Assembly: GCF_017741815.1 (NCBI RefSeq)
Contig: NZ_JAGHMF010000003.1
Location: 496,001 to 560,000, forward strand
DNA from: Rhizobium sp. 16-488-2b
GTDB lineage: Bacteria; Pseudomonadota; Alphaproteobacteria; Rhizobiales; Rhizobiaceae
Direction: 5' to 3'
Length of the DNA stretch: 64,000 nucleotides
Position 1 is the stretch's first letter; each line of letters opens with the position of its first letter. Positions 35,117-44,816 of this stretch are shown here, one piece after another. The notes beneath the pieces are model-generated. The model saw only the letters and a list, made by a program, of their open reading frames with translations. It had not been told where the DNA came from and did not search any database. A program made the position numbers and the translations under genes.

Positions 35117-36274
35117 ATGGTATCGGAAGCAACGCGCATCGATTGGATCGGAGGCAGCTGCCGGCTGCTGCAGGCAACGGCGGCGGAGTTCCGCGTAACG
35201 CGTCCCTTCGAGGGCCTGACGATCGGCACCGGCATCCATCTCGAACCGAAAACCGTGGCACTTCTGATGACGCTCAACGCCGGCGGCGCGCGTCTGGTCT
35301 GCACCGGCAACCTGAACAGCACCCAGCCGGCAACGGTGGAGTATCTGCGCAGCCAGGGCATCACCGTCTTCGCCACCCAGACCACCGATCCCGCCGCGCA
35401 TCATCAGAGCCTTGTTGCTGTGGTCGCCGAAAAGCCCGATCTGCTGCTCGACAACGGCGGCGATCTCTTCGCCATCGCCGCCGAAAGCCCCTACGCCAAT
35501 CTCCTTGGTGGCACCGAGGAGACCACCTCCGGACGCACCCGCCTGCTGCCGCTGCGCGACAGGCTGAACATGCCGATCCTCGTCATCAACGACAGCCCGA
35601 TCAAGCAGTTCGCCGAAAACAAGCACGCGGTCGGCCAGAGCCTGTTCGAGAGCTACATGCGCTTCACCAATCGCTCCACCAACGGCAAGCGCGTCACCGT
35701 GTTCGGCTATGGCGCCTGCGGCAAGGGCACGGCCGCCTGTTTCCGCAATGCCTTCTCGCAGGTGAGCGTCGTCGATATCGATCCTGTCACCACGCTCGAA
35801 GCGCATCTGGATGGTTTCGTCACACCGCTGCGCGATGACGCCATCCGCTCCGCCGACGTGCTCGTCACCGTCACCGGCCATCCCGATATCATCACCTTGA
35901 GGGACCTGCCGCTGATCAAGAACGGCGCCATCCTCATGAACGGCGGCCATTTCCCCAACGAGATCGACGTCGCCGCCTTCCGCGCCCACGAGGACGTTAT
36001 CGCGACCGACCGCTATGAGGCCGATGGTATCGAGACCCTGCATATGAAGGACGGCCGCGCCATCCACATCCTGGGCGGCGGCCACATGGCCAACCTCGCC
36101 GGCCCGCGCCCGCTTGGGAACTCGGTGGAATCCATGGACCTAGGCTTCACCCTGCAGGTCCGCTGCCTGGAACGCGTCGCCAAACGGGGCGTGGGCCCCG
36201 AAGCCTGCATCGTACCGGTCCCTGCGGATATCGACGCGATGGTAGCAAACGCCTATCTCGATCTGGCGCGGTAG
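35117..36274 (+). CDS. divergent S-adenosylhomocysteinase-like protein
   Basis: 385 residues from ATG 35117, with AGGAGG seven bases upstream. AHCY-family motifs are partly kept: IHLEPKT (His 41, counterpart of the catalytic His), LLLDNGGDL (Asp 112), GGTEETTSG (Glu 134/135), NDSPIKQFAEN (Lys 163, but the following catalytic Asp is Glu 167), and the NAD loop GYGACGKG (198-205). The canonical C-terminal Lys-Pro-x-x-Tyr-Arg-Tyr is absent and the length is about 80 residues under the usual. It is probably NAD-dependent; the substrate may differ from S-adenosylhomocysteine. Confidence 0.75.
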   Translation: MVSEATRIDWIGGSCRLLQATAAEFRVTRPFEGLTIGTGIHLEPKTVALLMTLNAGGARLVCTGNLNSTQPATVEYLRSQGITVFATQTTDPAAHHQSLVAVVAEKPDLLLDNGGDLFAIAAESPYANLLGGTEETTSGRTRLLPLRDRLNMPILVINDSPIKQFAENKHAVGQSLFESYMRFTNRSTNGKRVTVFGYGACGKGTAACFRNAFSQVSVVDIDPVTTLEAHLDGFVTPLRDDAIRSADVLVTVTGHPDIITLRDLPLIKNGAILMNGGHFPNEIDVAAFRAHEDVIATDRYEADGIETLHMKDGRAIHILGGGHMANLAGPRPLGNSVESMDLGFTLQVRCLERVAKRGVGPEACIVPVPADIDAMVANAYLDLAR

Positions 36275-36289
36275 GCCTTTCCAGCCGCT

Positions 36290-36312
36290 GCCGGGGCCGC
36301 AAGAGCCCCGGC
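36290..36312. terminator. GC hairpin between convergent genes
   Basis: GCCGGGGC and GCCCCGGC, 8-bp arms with a 7-base loop, placed between the ends of the convergent SAH-hydrolase-like and oxidoreductase genes. It lacks a T run, so terminator activity is only likely from position. Confidence 0.5.
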
Positions 36313-36321
36313 GCGAGATCA

Positions 36322-37320
36322 TCAATCGATCTCGACCACCAGCTTGCCCTCGGCCTCGCGGCTTTCGATCAGCCTGTGCGCCTCGGCGACATCGGCAAGC
36401 GAAAACCGGCGGCTGTCCATGCGGGGCAACAGCTTGCCCGCTTCGGCGAGCCGCGTCACCTCGCGCAGGATCTCGCCGTGATGCGCGCGGCCTTCGCCTG
36501 TAAGCAATGGCAGCAGCGTGAACACGCCGGAATAGCTCGCTGCCTTGAACGAGAGCGGCGCCAGCGCATGTGTGCCCCAGCCAAGCGCGCTCACGACATG
36601 GCCGAACCGGCCGACCGCCTTGAACGCCATGTCGAGCCCGGCGCCGCCGACCGTATCGTAGACGACATCGAAGCCACGCCCAGCGGTATAGGTCGCGACG
36701 TGATCCTCGATGGTCCCGACGGCGCGGTCGATCGCGGTGGCGCCGAGGCCGCGGAGATAATCTGCCTTCGCCGCGCCATCGATCGCGTAAACGTCAGCGC
36801 CGACAGCCCGGGCGATCTGCACCGCGACATGCCCGACCCCGCCGGCACCGCCGATGACGAGGACACGCTGGCCGCTCGAAACCTTCGCCCGGTCCACAAG
36901 CCCTTCCCATGCGGTGATCGCCGCGAGTGGCAAGGCTGCGGCTTCCCGCATCGAAAGATTGCTCGGCTTGAGCGCGATGAGATCGGCGTCGACAGCCGCG
37001 AACTCGGCGAGCGACCCCTGAATACCGCCGACCCCGCCGGTCATGCCGTAGACCGCGTCGCCGCGCCGGAAACCGGTCACATCAGGACCGACCGCCTCGA
37101 CGATACCCGCCATGTCGATGCCGAGTATGGCGGGCAGGGGATGGCGGGCATGGGCGGCGTTGCCGGCGCGGATCTTGGTGTCGAGCGGATTGACGCCGCT
37201 GGCCTGGATGTGCACCAGCACCTGGCCTTTGGCGGCCTCGGGCCGGGCAATCTCGGTCTCGCGAAACGCGCCCTGCTGTGCGTCGACGACAAGCGCTTTC
37301 ATCGTGGATTTCGAAGACAT
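36322..37320 (-). CDS. zinc-independent quinone oxidoreductase-like protein (MDR family)
   Basis: 332 residues. GroES-like N-terminal domain with VDAQQGAFRETEIARPEAAKG and LHTKIRAG-type region; the Rossmann motif VLVIGGAGGVGHVAVQIARAVGADV binds NADP. The structural and catalytic zinc cysteines of alcohol dehydrogenases are not evident, which suits the quinone oxidoreductase branch (reduction of quinones or enals). A LysR gene diverges from it across 101 bases, a classic regulator-target arrangement. Confidence 0.85.
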   Translation of the reverse strand: MSSKSTMKALVVDAQQGAFRETEIARPEAAKGQVLVHIQASGVNPLDTKIRAGNAAHARHPLPAILGIDMAGIVEAVGPDVTGFRRGDAVYGMTGGVGGIQGSLAEFAAVDADLIALKPSNLSMREAAALPLAAITAWEGLVDRAKVSSGQRVLVIGGAGGVGHVAVQIARAVGADVYAIDGAAKADYLRGLGATAIDRAVGTIEDHVATYTAGRGFDVVYDTVGGAGLDMAFKAVGRFGHVVSALGWGTHALAPLSFKAASYSGVFTLLPLLTGEGRAHHGEILREVTRLAEAGKLLPRMDSRRFSLADVAEAHRLIESREAEGKLVVEID

Positions 37321-37421
37321 GGAACACTCCTTTCGTGTTGGTGAAAGGAGGATGCGCCGTTGAAGATCGAATGGAAATCATAGATAACGTATGAAGATCA
37401 TGCAGAAATGTTTGGGTGAGC

Positions 37422-38273
37422 ATGGAGTGGAGCGATCTCAGGCTGTTCCTGGCCATTGCCAGGCTCGGCACCTTGGGTGCGGCGGCGCGCAGCCTTGGGC
37501 TGACGCAACCGACCATGGGCCGGCGCCTGCGCGCCCTTGAGGCAGCGCTCGGCCAGACGCTCTTCCAGCGCACCGCCGATGGTTTCGTGCTGACCGACGA
37601 AGGCGTGGCGGTCTTCGCCCATGCCGAGCGGATCGAGGAGGAGGCGCTTGCCCTGCAGCGCGAGCTGGCCGGCACCGCCAGCGACCTCACCGGCTTCCTG
37701 CGTCTCTCGTCCTCGGACTGGTTCGGCACCCATCTGCTGGCACCTGTCATCGCCGAGTTTTCGCTCGCCTATCCCAAGGTCGTCGTCGAACTCCTGACCG
37801 ACAGCCGCCTGCTCAGCCTCTCGCGGCGCGAAGCCGACCTCGTCTTCCGCATCGCACCCTTCACGGAGCCGGAAGTGATCTCCCGCAGGCTGCTGCGCAT
37901 CGAATATGGCCTTTACATCAAGCGTGGCCTGCCGCATCCGGTGGCGGGAGGCGGGGAAGGCGCGCGTCTGGTCACCATGGACGAGGCTTTCGGCGGCATG
38001 CCCGATGTCTCATGGCTCCAGCGCCTGCTGCCGAAGGCGTCGATCGCGCTTCGCAGCAACAACCGTGATGTGCAGGCAACGCTCTGCGCCAACGGCGCCG
38101 GCCTCGCGGTCCTTCCGCGTCCGCTTGGCGACAGTCTCGCCGCGATCGAGCGCGTCGATCTCGGCGAGCCGCCGCCGGGGCGCGACACCTGGGTCGGCTA
38201 TCACCGCGACATGAAGCGCATGGCGCGGCTGCGCGCTTTGCTCGATCACGTCATCGAGCGGCTGGCCAACTGA
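37422..38273 (+). CDS. LysR-family regulator divergent from oxidoreductase
   Basis: 283 residues from ATG 37422. The winged HTH spans residues 1-60: WSDLRLFLAIARLGTLGAAA, then LGLTQPTMGRRLRALEAALG, then LFQRTADGFVLTDEGVAV. The effector domain follows, with LRLSSSDWFGTHLLAPV. Probably regulates the divergent oxidoreductase gene and itself (inference from arrangement). Tail-to-tail with another LysR gene. Confidence 0.9.
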   Translation: MEWSDLRLFLAIARLGTLGAAARSLGLTQPTMGRRLRALEAALGQTLFQRTADGFVLTDEGVAVFAHAERIEEEALALQRELAGTASDLTGFLRLSSSDWFGTHLLAPVIAEFSLAYPKVVVELLTDSRLLSLSRREADLVFRIAPFTEPEVISRRLLRIEYGLYIKRGLPHPVAGGGEGARLVTMDEAFGGMPDVSWLQRLLPKASIALRSNNRDVQATLCANGAGLAVLPRPLGDSLAAIERVDLGEPPPGRDTWVGYHRDMKRMARLRALLDHVIERLAN

Positions 38274-38276
38274 TCC

Positions 38277-39173
38277 TTACCGTTCCCAATAGGGCACCGG
38301 CCCATAAAGCTCCGCGAGATAATCGATGAACAGCCGCACCTTGGCCGGCAGGAACTGGCGGCTTGGATAGACGGCCGACAGCGTCACGTTGCGCGACCCC
38401 TCATAGGCAGGCAGCACCTGCACCAGCTGCCCGGATTTCAGCTCCGCGCCGATATCCCAGGTCGAGCGTAGCGCGATGCCGAGGCCGGCAATCACGGCCT
38501 CGCGGATCACCTCGCTGGAGTTGGTGACGAGCATCCCTTCCGGCCGGATCGACAGCGCGCCCTCAGGTCCCTCGAGCCGCCAGACATCGTTATTGTGCGC
38601 CGGCAGGCAGCGATGCCGCTTGAGATCGTCGATGCTGTCAGGCGTGCCATTCGCCTTGAGATAATCGGGAGAGGCGCAGAGCACCCGGCGCACAGGCGCC
38701 AGGCGGCGAGCGACAAGGCTGGAATCGGTCAGCTCCGCGATGCGGATCGCCAGATCGAACCCGCCGCCGACGATATCGCTGAACTCGTCGGAGAGCACGA
38801 GGTTGATTGCAAGGTCGGGATGGGCGTCCATGAAGCGCTTCAGATGCGGCGCGATATGCATGCGCCCGAACGAGGTCGGCGCCGAGACCTTCAGCGTCCC
38901 ATGCATCTGCGCCGAGCGCCCGGAAATGTAGAACTCCGCCTCCTCGAGCCCGGCCAGAATGCCGAGCACCCGGTCGTAGAAACCCTGGCCGGCTTCGGTG
39001 AGCGAGATCTGCCGTGTCGTGCGCTGCAGGAGCCGCGTTCCCAGCCGGTCTTCCAGCCGCTTGATGCGCTTGGAAACCACCGCAGGCGAGAAGCCGAGTG
39101 CCCGCCCGGCAAGCGACATGCTGCCCGTCGCCGCCACCTTGGCGAAGATTTCGAGATCTCCCAGATTGGTCAT
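38277..39173 (-). CDS. LysR-family regulator divergent from glcD
   Basis: 298 residues from ATG 39173. HTH region: LEIFAKVAATGSMSLAGRAL, then FSPAVVSKRIKRLEDRLG, RLLQRTTRQISLTEAG. It resembles the branch with the 'xxLEIFAKVAATGSMSLAG' start seen in CrgA/AaeR-like regulators. It is 134 bases from glcD in the opposite direction, so control of glycolate oxidation genes is likely but inferred. Confidence 0.9.
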   Translation of the reverse strand: MTNLGDLEIFAKVAATGSMSLAGRALGFSPAVVSKRIKRLEDRLGTRLLQRTTRQISLTEAGQGFYDRVLGILAGLEEAEFYISGRSAQMHGTLKVSAPTSFGRMHIAPHLKRFMDAHPDLAINLVLSDEFSDIVGGGFDLAIRIAELTDSSLVARRLAPVRRVLCASPDYLKANGTPDSIDDLKRHRCLPAHNNDVWRLEGPEGALSIRPEGMLVTNSSEVIREAVIAGLGIALRSTWDIGAELKSGQLVQVLPAYEGSRNVTLSAVYPSRQFLPAKVRLFIDYLAELYGPVPYWER

Positions 39174-39307
39174 GTCGCCCCGATAATTTCTTATTTTGTC
39201 ATAAGTGCTTAGCATTTGCGCCAGATTGGGGAAAGTGTTAAGCCCGAAGCCTTGGCAGTATGGAGGATACGGCCGGTTTCGCCTGATGTGGCGAAGGGAG
39301 GAAAGGC

Positions 39308-40747
39308 ATGTCCGACGCCATTTCGTTTCTCGCCCCGCGCGCCGATGTCATGGCGCGCCGCCGGCAGATCATTGCCGATCTCGCCGATCTCCTGCCGCCG
39401 GAATGCCTGGTTTCCGAGCCGCGCGAACTCATGCCCTTCGAGACTGACGCCTTCGTCTCCTACCGCCGCATGCCGCTTGCCGTGGCACTTCCGCGCAGCA
39501 CGGCTGAAGTCGCGGCGGTGATGAAATACTGCCACCGCTACGGCATCCCTGTCGTCCCGCGCGGCGCCGGTACGTCGCTGTCGGGCGGCGCCATTCCGCA
39601 GGAGGATGCGGTTGTCGTCTGCGTCTCGAAGATGAACCGCATCATCGAGATCGACCTTTTTAATCGCGCCGCGGTGGTCGAGGCCGGCGTCACCAATCTC
39701 AACATTTCAGAAGCCGTCTCCGCCGATGGCTTCTTTTATGCGCCCGATCCGAGCTCGCAGCTCGCCTGCACCATCGGCGGCAATATCGGCATGAACTCGG
39801 GCGGCGCCCACTGTCTGAAATATGGCGTCACCACCAACAACCTGCTCGGCGTGAAAATGGTGCTCGTCGACGGCACGGTCATCGATCTCGGCGGCAAGGG
39901 GCTGGATGCCGGCAGCTACGATCTCCTCGGCCTCGTCTGCGGCCATGAGGGCCAGCTCGGCATCGTGACGGAAGCAACGGTGCGGCTGATCGCCAAGCCG
40001 GAAGGCGCTCGGCCGGTGCTCTTCGGCTTCGCGACCTCCGAGGAGGCGGGCTCCTGCGTCGCCGATGTCATCGCATCCGGCATCATCCCCGTCGCCATCG
40101 AGTTCATGGACAAGCAGGCGATCGAGATCTGCGAAGCTTTCGCCAAGGCCGGTTACCCGCTCGATGTTGGCGCGCTTCTGATCGTCGAGGTCGAAGGCTC
40201 GGAGGCCGAGATGGACGACATGCTGAAGGATATCGTCGACATCGCCCGTCGTCACGGCGTCAGCACAGTGCGCGAATGCCAGTCGGCCACGGAAGCCGCC
40301 TTGATCTGGAAAGGCCGCAAGTCCGCCTTCGGCGCCACCGGCCGCATTGCCGATTATATCTGCATGGATGGCACCGTGCCGCTCAGCCAGCTCTCTTACG
40401 TGCTGAATGAGACCTCTGAAATCATCGAGCGCCATGGCCTGCGCGTCGCCAATGTCTTCCACGCCGGCGATGGCAACATGCACCCGCTCATCCTCTTCAA
40501 CGCCAACGATCCCGATGATGCCGCCCGCGCCGAGGCGGCCGGCATGGAGATCCTGAAGCTCTGCGTCGATGCCGGCGGCTGTCTCACCGGCGAACACGGC
40601 GTAGGCATCGAGAAACGCGATCTCATGCGCCATCAATATTCCGAGGCTGATCTCGCCCAGCAAATCGCCGTCCGCGCCGCCTTCGATCCCGGCTGGCTGC
40701 TCAATCCCTCCAAGGTCTTCCCGCTCGAAGGGCGCCAACCCGCATGA
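39308..40747 (+). CDS. glcD: glycolate oxidase, FAD-binding subunit GlcD
   Basis: 479 residues. FAD-binding (PCMH-type) domain with VVPRGAGTSLSGGAIP, then GGNIGMNSGGAHCLKYG; the C-terminal oxidase domain ends with HAGDGNMHPLIL and GCLTGEHGVGIEKR. The enzyme complex GlcDEF oxidises glycolate to glyoxylate and passes electrons to the membrane chain. GAGGAAAGGC precedes the ATG. The stop overlaps the glcE start (ATGA), so the two are coupled. Confidence 0.95.
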   Translation: MSDAISFLAPRADVMARRRQIIADLADLLPPECLVSEPRELMPFETDAFVSYRRMPLAVALPRSTAEVAAVMKYCHRYGIPVVPRGAGTSLSGGAIPQEDAVVVCVSKMNRIIEIDLFNRAAVVEAGVTNLNISEAVSADGFFYAPDPSSQLACTIGGNIGMNSGGAHCLKYGVTTNNLLGVKMVLVDGTVIDLGGKGLDAGSYDLLGLVCGHEGQLGIVTEATVRLIAKPEGARPVLFGFATSEEAGSCVADVIASGIIPVAIEFMDKQAIEICEAFAKAGYPLDVGALLIVEVEGSEAEMDDMLKDIVDIARRHGVSTVRECQSATEAALIWKGRKSAFGATGRIADYICMDGTVPLSQLSYVLNETSEIIERHGLRVANVFHAGDGNMHPLILFNANDPDDAARAEAAGMEILKLCVDAGGCLTGEHGVGIEKRDLMRHQYSEADLAQQIAVRAAFDPGWLLNPSKVFPLEGRQPA

Positions 40748-41949
40748 TCGAGCTATGCCCAGATACGGAGGAGGAAGCCGCCGAGATCATCCGCGCCCAT
40801 GCGCAGGCCGGCACGCCGCTTGGCATCGCGGGCGGCAACACCCGTTCAGGCTTCGGCAATGCTGAGACAGCTGAACACCGCCTGCGCTCGACCGCGCTCT
40901 CGGGCATCGTCGCCTATAATCCCGGCGAGATGGTGCTCACCGCCCGCGCCGGCACGCCGCTGGCAGAAATCGAGGCGGCACTGGCCGAGAGCGGCCAGAC
41001 CATGGCCTTCGAGCCGATGGATCACCGCCCCCTCATGGGCACATCGGGTGAGCCGACCATCGGCGGCGTCTTCGCCGCCAACGTCTCCGGCCCGCGCCGC
41101 CTGATATCGGGTGCCGCCCGCGACAGCCTGCTCGGCGTCCGCTTCGTCAATGGACGCGGCGAGGCGATCAAGGCCGGCGGGCGGGTGATGAAGAACGTCA
41201 CCGGCCTCGACCTCGTCAAGCTGATGGCCGGTTCGCACGGCACGCTCGGCCTCATCACCGAGGTCACTTTCCGCGTGCCGCCAAGGCCCAAGTCGGAAGT
41301 GACGATCGTCATATCGGGCCTCAACGACGCCGAGGCCGCCAATGCCATGGCCGCCGCAATGGCGCTGCCGGTCGAGGTCTCGGGCGCCGCCCACCTGCCC
41401 ATGACCGTCACCTGGACCTTCCTAGGCAATCGCTTGCCGGAAGGCGAGGCGACCGTGCTGCGCATCGAGGGCCTGCCGGCCTCCGTTGCCACAAGAGCCG
41501 AGAAGCTGGCTTCTGCCATGTCCGCCTTCGGCCCGACCGCACGCCTCGGTGAGGATGACAGCGCCACGCTCTGGCGCGAGATCCGCGACGTGAAACCCTA
41601 TGCCGACGGCGGCCCGCGGCCCGTCTGGCGCGTCTCGGTGGCGCCGTCGGTCGGCCACCAGCTGGTCGCGGCACTTCGGTTGGAGACCGGCGTCGACGCC
41701 TTCTACGACTGGCAGGGCGGTCTCGTCTGGATGCGCATGGAGGCGGACGCCGAAGCCGACCTGCTGCGGCGCTTCATGGCGGCACTCGGCGGCGGCCACG
41801 CCACGCTGATGCGTGCGCCAGCTTCGATGCGCGCGGCGACACCGGCGTTCGAGCCGCAGGTCGATGCGGTGGCGCTGCTGTCGGCGCGGGTGAAGGAGAA
41901 GTTTGATCCAGCGGGGATTTTCAGTCCGGGGAAGATGGGGGGATGGTGA
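40744..41949 (+). CDS. glcE: glycolate oxidase, FAD-binding subunit GlcE
   Basis: 401 residues, second FAD-binding subunit of glycolate oxidase. An N-terminal half with GIAGGNTRSGFG and PLMGTSGEPTIGGVFAANVSG, then VKLMAGSHGTLGLITEVTF, follows the same PCMH pattern as GlcD but is shorter and lacks its C-terminal redox extension. Overlaps glcD by 4 bases. A palindromic repeat separates it from glcF. Confidence 0.92.
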   Translation: MIELCPDTEEEAAEIIRAHAQAGTPLGIAGGNTRSGFGNAETAEHRLRSTALSGIVAYNPGEMVLTARAGTPLAEIEAALAESGQTMAFEPMDHRPLMGTSGEPTIGGVFAANVSGPRRLISGAARDSLLGVRFVNGRGEAIKAGGRVMKNVTGLDLVKLMAGSHGTLGLITEVTFRVPPRPKSEVTIVISGLNDAEAANAMAAAMALPVEVSGAAHLPMTVTWTFLGNRLPEGEATVLRIEGLPASVATRAEKLASAMSAFGPTARLGEDDSATLWREIRDVKPYADGGPRPVWRVSVAPSVGHQLVAALRLETGVDAFYDWQGGLVWMRMEADAEADLLRRFMAALGGGHATLMRAPASMRAATPAFEPQVDAVALLSARVKEKFDPAGIFSPGKMGGW

Positions 41950-41979
41950 TGTTGTGGTGTCCAGCTGTGCGTGGGCAAA

Positions 41980-42135
41980 ACCCCTCCCCAACCCCTCCCC
42001 ACAAGGGGGAGGGGCTAACCCTTGGTATTCTCCGTGCCAAATCATCACGCTTGCGATCGTTGAACGGTTTCAATGTGTCACTGAGTCCGCGCCCAGCAAG
42101 CCCCTCCCCCTTGTGGGGAGGGGTTGGGGAGGGGT
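41980..42135. repeat. palindromic repeat element between glcE and glcF
   Basis: Perfect 37-bp inverted repeat at 41980-42016 and 42099-42135 with 82 bases between. Arms are rich in CCCCTCCCC and include ACAAGGGGGAG. The same ACAAGGGGG core appears in the larger element at 55448-55599, so both belong to one family. No transposase is encoded, so it is MITE-like or an RNA hairpin within the transcript. Confidence 0.8.
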
Positions 42136-42171
42136 CTTCATCGCACGACAACAGGGGACCGTTAGCCTGAC

Positions 42172-43485
42172 ATGCAAACCAACTTCACCCCCACCCAGCT
42201 AGCCGATCCCCATGTCGCGGCCTCCGAGCAGATCCTGCGCAAATGCGTCCATTGCGGCTTCTGCACCGCCACCTGTCCCACCTATGTCACGCTCGGCAAC
42301 GAGCTCGACAGCCCGCGCGGCCGCATCTATCTCATCAAGGACATGCTGGAAAACGACCGCCCGGCCGACACGGAGGTGGTTACCCATATCGACCGCTGTC
42401 TTTCGTGCCTTGCCTGCGTGACGACCTGTCCCTCGGGCGTCGATTACATGCATCTCGTCGATCACGCCCGCGCCCATATCGAAAAGACCTACAAGCGCCC
42501 CTTCATGAACCGGCTGACGCGCGGCATTCTCGCCGCCGTGCTGCCCTATCCCGGCCGCTTCCGCCTGGCGTTGCGGCTGGCCCGCATCGGCAGGCCGCTC
42601 GAAGGCCTGTTCCGTCGCCATCAGGCACTGAAACCCTTCGCCGCCATGCTGGCGCTCGCGCCGCGCAGCCTGCCCGCACCCTCGCATCTGGCAACGCCGG
42701 CAACACACGCGGCTGAAAAGGGCGAGCAGCGAGGCCGCGTGGCGATCCTTACCGGCTGCGCGCAACAGGTGCTCGACCCCGCCATCAACGCCGCGGCCAT
42801 CCGGCTTCTCACTCGTCTCGGCGTCGAGGTCGTGGTGCCCAAGGGAGAAGTCTGCTGCGGTTCGCTGGTCCATCACATGGGCCGCGAGGAACAGGCGCTG
42901 GCAAGCGCCCGCGCCAATGTCGATGTCTGGACCCGCGAGATCGAAGAGGGCGGGCTCGATGCCATCATCATCACCGCGTCCGGCTGCGGCACGACGATCA
43001 AGGATTACGGCCACATGCTGCGGCTCGATCCCATCTACGCCGAAAAGGCCGCCCGCGTTTCCGCGCTCGCCCGCGATGTCACCGAATATCTGGCGACGCT
43101 CGATCTTCCCTCGCACATGCCGAGGGGACTGACGGTCGCCTATCACTCCGCCTGCTCGATGCAGCACGGCCAGAAGATCACTATGGCGCCGAAGCAGCTG
43201 TTGAAGGCTGCGGGCTTCACCGTGCGCGATCCGGCCGAAGGCCATCTCTGTTGCGGCTCGGCCGGCACCTACAACATCATGCAGCCGGATATTTCCGACG
43301 CGCTGAAGGCCCGCAAGGTGAAGAACATTGAGGCGACGAAGCCCGATATCATCGCCACAGGCAATATAGGCTGCATCACCCAGATCGCGTCGGCGACCGC
43401 GATCCCCATCCTGCACACCGTGGAACTGCTCGATTGGGCCTATGGCGGCGACATGCCCGTCAAATTAGCGGCCAGAAAAATTTAA
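42172..43485 (+). CDS. glcF: glycolate oxidase, iron-sulfur subunit GlcF
   Basis: 437 residues. Two 4Fe-4S motifs: CVHCGFCTATCPTY and CLSCLACVTTCPSGVDY (Cx2Cx2Cx3CP). The C-terminal half has the two CCG-type cysteine-rich domains, e.g. GEVCCGSLVHHMG and LCCGSAGTYN, of the heterodisulfide-reductase-like family. It transfers electrons from GlcDE to the chain. Full length. Confidence 0.95.
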   Translation: MQTNFTPTQLADPHVAASEQILRKCVHCGFCTATCPTYVTLGNELDSPRGRIYLIKDMLENDRPADTEVVTHIDRCLSCLACVTTCPSGVDYMHLVDHARAHIEKTYKRPFMNRLTRGILAAVLPYPGRFRLALRLARIGRPLEGLFRRHQALKPFAAMLALAPRSLPAPSHLATPATHAAEKGEQRGRVAILTGCAQQVLDPAINAAAIRLLTRLGVEVVVPKGEVCCGSLVHHMGREEQALASARANVDVWTREIEEGGLDAIIITASGCGTTIKDYGHMLRLDPIYAEKAARVSALARDVTEYLATLDLPSHMPRGLTVAYHSACSMQHGQKITMAPKQLLKAAGFTVRDPAEGHLCCGSAGTYNIMQPDISDALKARKVKNIEATKPDIIATGNIGCITQIASATAIPILHTVELLDWAYGGDMPVKLAARKI

Positions 43486-43541
43486 GGGTTTCGGGCTAGC
43501 CTGACGCGGCCGGATCGTCCGGCGGCATTTGGAGCTCAAGC

Positions 43542-43979
43542 ATGCACCGTTTCATCCTGGCGTTCACCGCTCTTCTTGGCGCCACCGAAGTCGCACACGC
43601 CGACAGCCGTCTCTTCTGTTCCGCCGACGACAAGAATGTCCGCTTCACCGTCGAAAGCGGCTTCAAGGCGGAGAATGGGCACGAGCTCAATCACTTTCGC
43701 GGCGCGCTTCTCCTGAAGAACGAAACCGCGCCGCAGCCGCTGGGCAGGATCGATCTTGATTCGGACAGCCTGACGAACCACTGGTCGCACAATGGTGAGC
43801 TCAGGCTTGAGGTTCTGTATGATGGCGGGAAGGCGGCGGGTGGCCAGACGGCCAATCTGATCGTATCGGCCGAGCAGCGCAACAATGCCAAGGCCTTTGC
43901 CGGCACCTACGAACTCGCGATCGAGGGCGGTGCGGCGCCGCAGGCCTTCAACGGCAAGGTCAGCTGCGGATCGAAATAG
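43542..43979 (+). CDS. secreted hypothetical protein
   Basis: 145 residues. N-terminal signal peptide MHRFILAFTALLGATEVAHADS, with probable cleavage after AHA. The mature part is strand-rich and mildly acidic, with two Cys (LFCSADD, KVSCGSK) that could form a disulfide. Conserved style of a small periplasmic beta protein, no family recognised. Convergent with an L,D-transpeptidase gene. Confidence 0.75.
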   Translation: MHRFILAFTALLGATEVAHADSRLFCSADDKNVRFTVESGFKAENGHELNHFRGALLLKNETAPQPLGRIDLDSDSLTNHWSHNGELRLEVLYDGGKAAGGQTANLIVSAEQRNNAKAFAGTYELAIEGGAAPQAFNGKVSCGSK

Positions 43980-44022
43980 GCGGCCGGAAATCCAGCCGCC
44001 CTTCATTTCATGACATGAGGCC

Positions 44023-44694
44023 TTAGCCGCCGAAGATCGTTCTCAGAACGTCGATGCCGCGATCGTCGAAGGCGACGTTGCCCTGCTTGTTGCCGGGGCC
44101 GACGACGATGACCTTGGTGCCGACGGGCACGCGATCGTAAAGGTCTTCGACATCGTTGTTGACCATGCGGATGCAGCCGGAAGACAGGTTGAGGCCGATC
44201 GTCCAGGGCTGGTTGGTGCCGTGGATGCGGAAGATCGTGTCACGGCCGCCCTGGTAGAGATACATGGCGCGGGCGCCGAGCGGATTGTCGGGGCCACCCG
44301 GCTGTACGGCCGGAAGGTTGTGGCCGGCGCGGGCCTCGCGGGCGCGCATTTCAGCCGGCGGCGTCCAGGTCGGCCATTCAGCCTTGCGGCCGATCTTCAC
44401 GACACCTGACCAACCGAAGCCTTCGCGGCCGACGCCGATGCCGTAGCGCGTGGCCTTGTTGCGGCCTTCGACGAGGTAGAGATACTTGTTGACCGTATCG
44501 ACGATCACGGTGCCCGGCGCTTCATTGGTGATGAGGCGGACGACACGCTTCTTGTATTGCGGCTTGACCTGCTGGCTGTGCTTGACGCCACGAACGGCAT
44601 CCGTCGCCGTCATTACGGGCTCGGCGCTGGCAACGGCCACCATACCCGACATCGCAACGGCAACGGCCGCCACGAGCAGAGACACTTTCTTCAT
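44023..44694 (-). CDS. L,D-transpeptidase (YkuD/ErfK type), copy 1
   Basis: 223 residues. A signal peptide (KKVSLLVAAVAVAMSGMVAVASAEP) leads to a YkuD domain with the catalytic HGTNQPWTIG and SSGCIRMVNNDVEDLYDRV (S-x-G-C-I-R). These enzymes form 3-3 cross-links in peptidoglycan or attach proteins to it, in the periplasm. A second copy lies 122 bases away in the same direction. The C-terminus ends soon after the catalytic core. Confidence 0.93.
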   Translation of the reverse strand: MKKVSLLVAAVAVAMSGMVAVASAEPVMTATDAVRGVKHSQQVKPQYKKRVVRLITNEAPGTVIVDTVNKYLYLVEGRNKATRYGIGVGREGFGWSGVVKIGRKAEWPTWTPPAEMRAREARAGHNLPAVQPGGPDNPLGARAMYLYQGGRDTIFRIHGTNQPWTIGLNLSSGCIRMVNNDVEDLYDRVPVGTKVIVVGPGNKQGNVAFDDRGIDVLRTIFGG

Positions 44695-44816
44695 TTCGAT
44701 TTCCCTCTCAAGGCACGATCGCCGGAAAAGCTAACGGAATCGACCGGGATTTCAAGCTGGAAACCCTGAAAATGCGGGGTAGGCGGCAAGGTGTGTCCTT
44801 GCCGCCATAAGAAAAT

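Noticed and set aside
39707..40738. 343-codon minus-strand frame
   Set aside because: Antisense to glcD; mirror frame of a well-supported gene.
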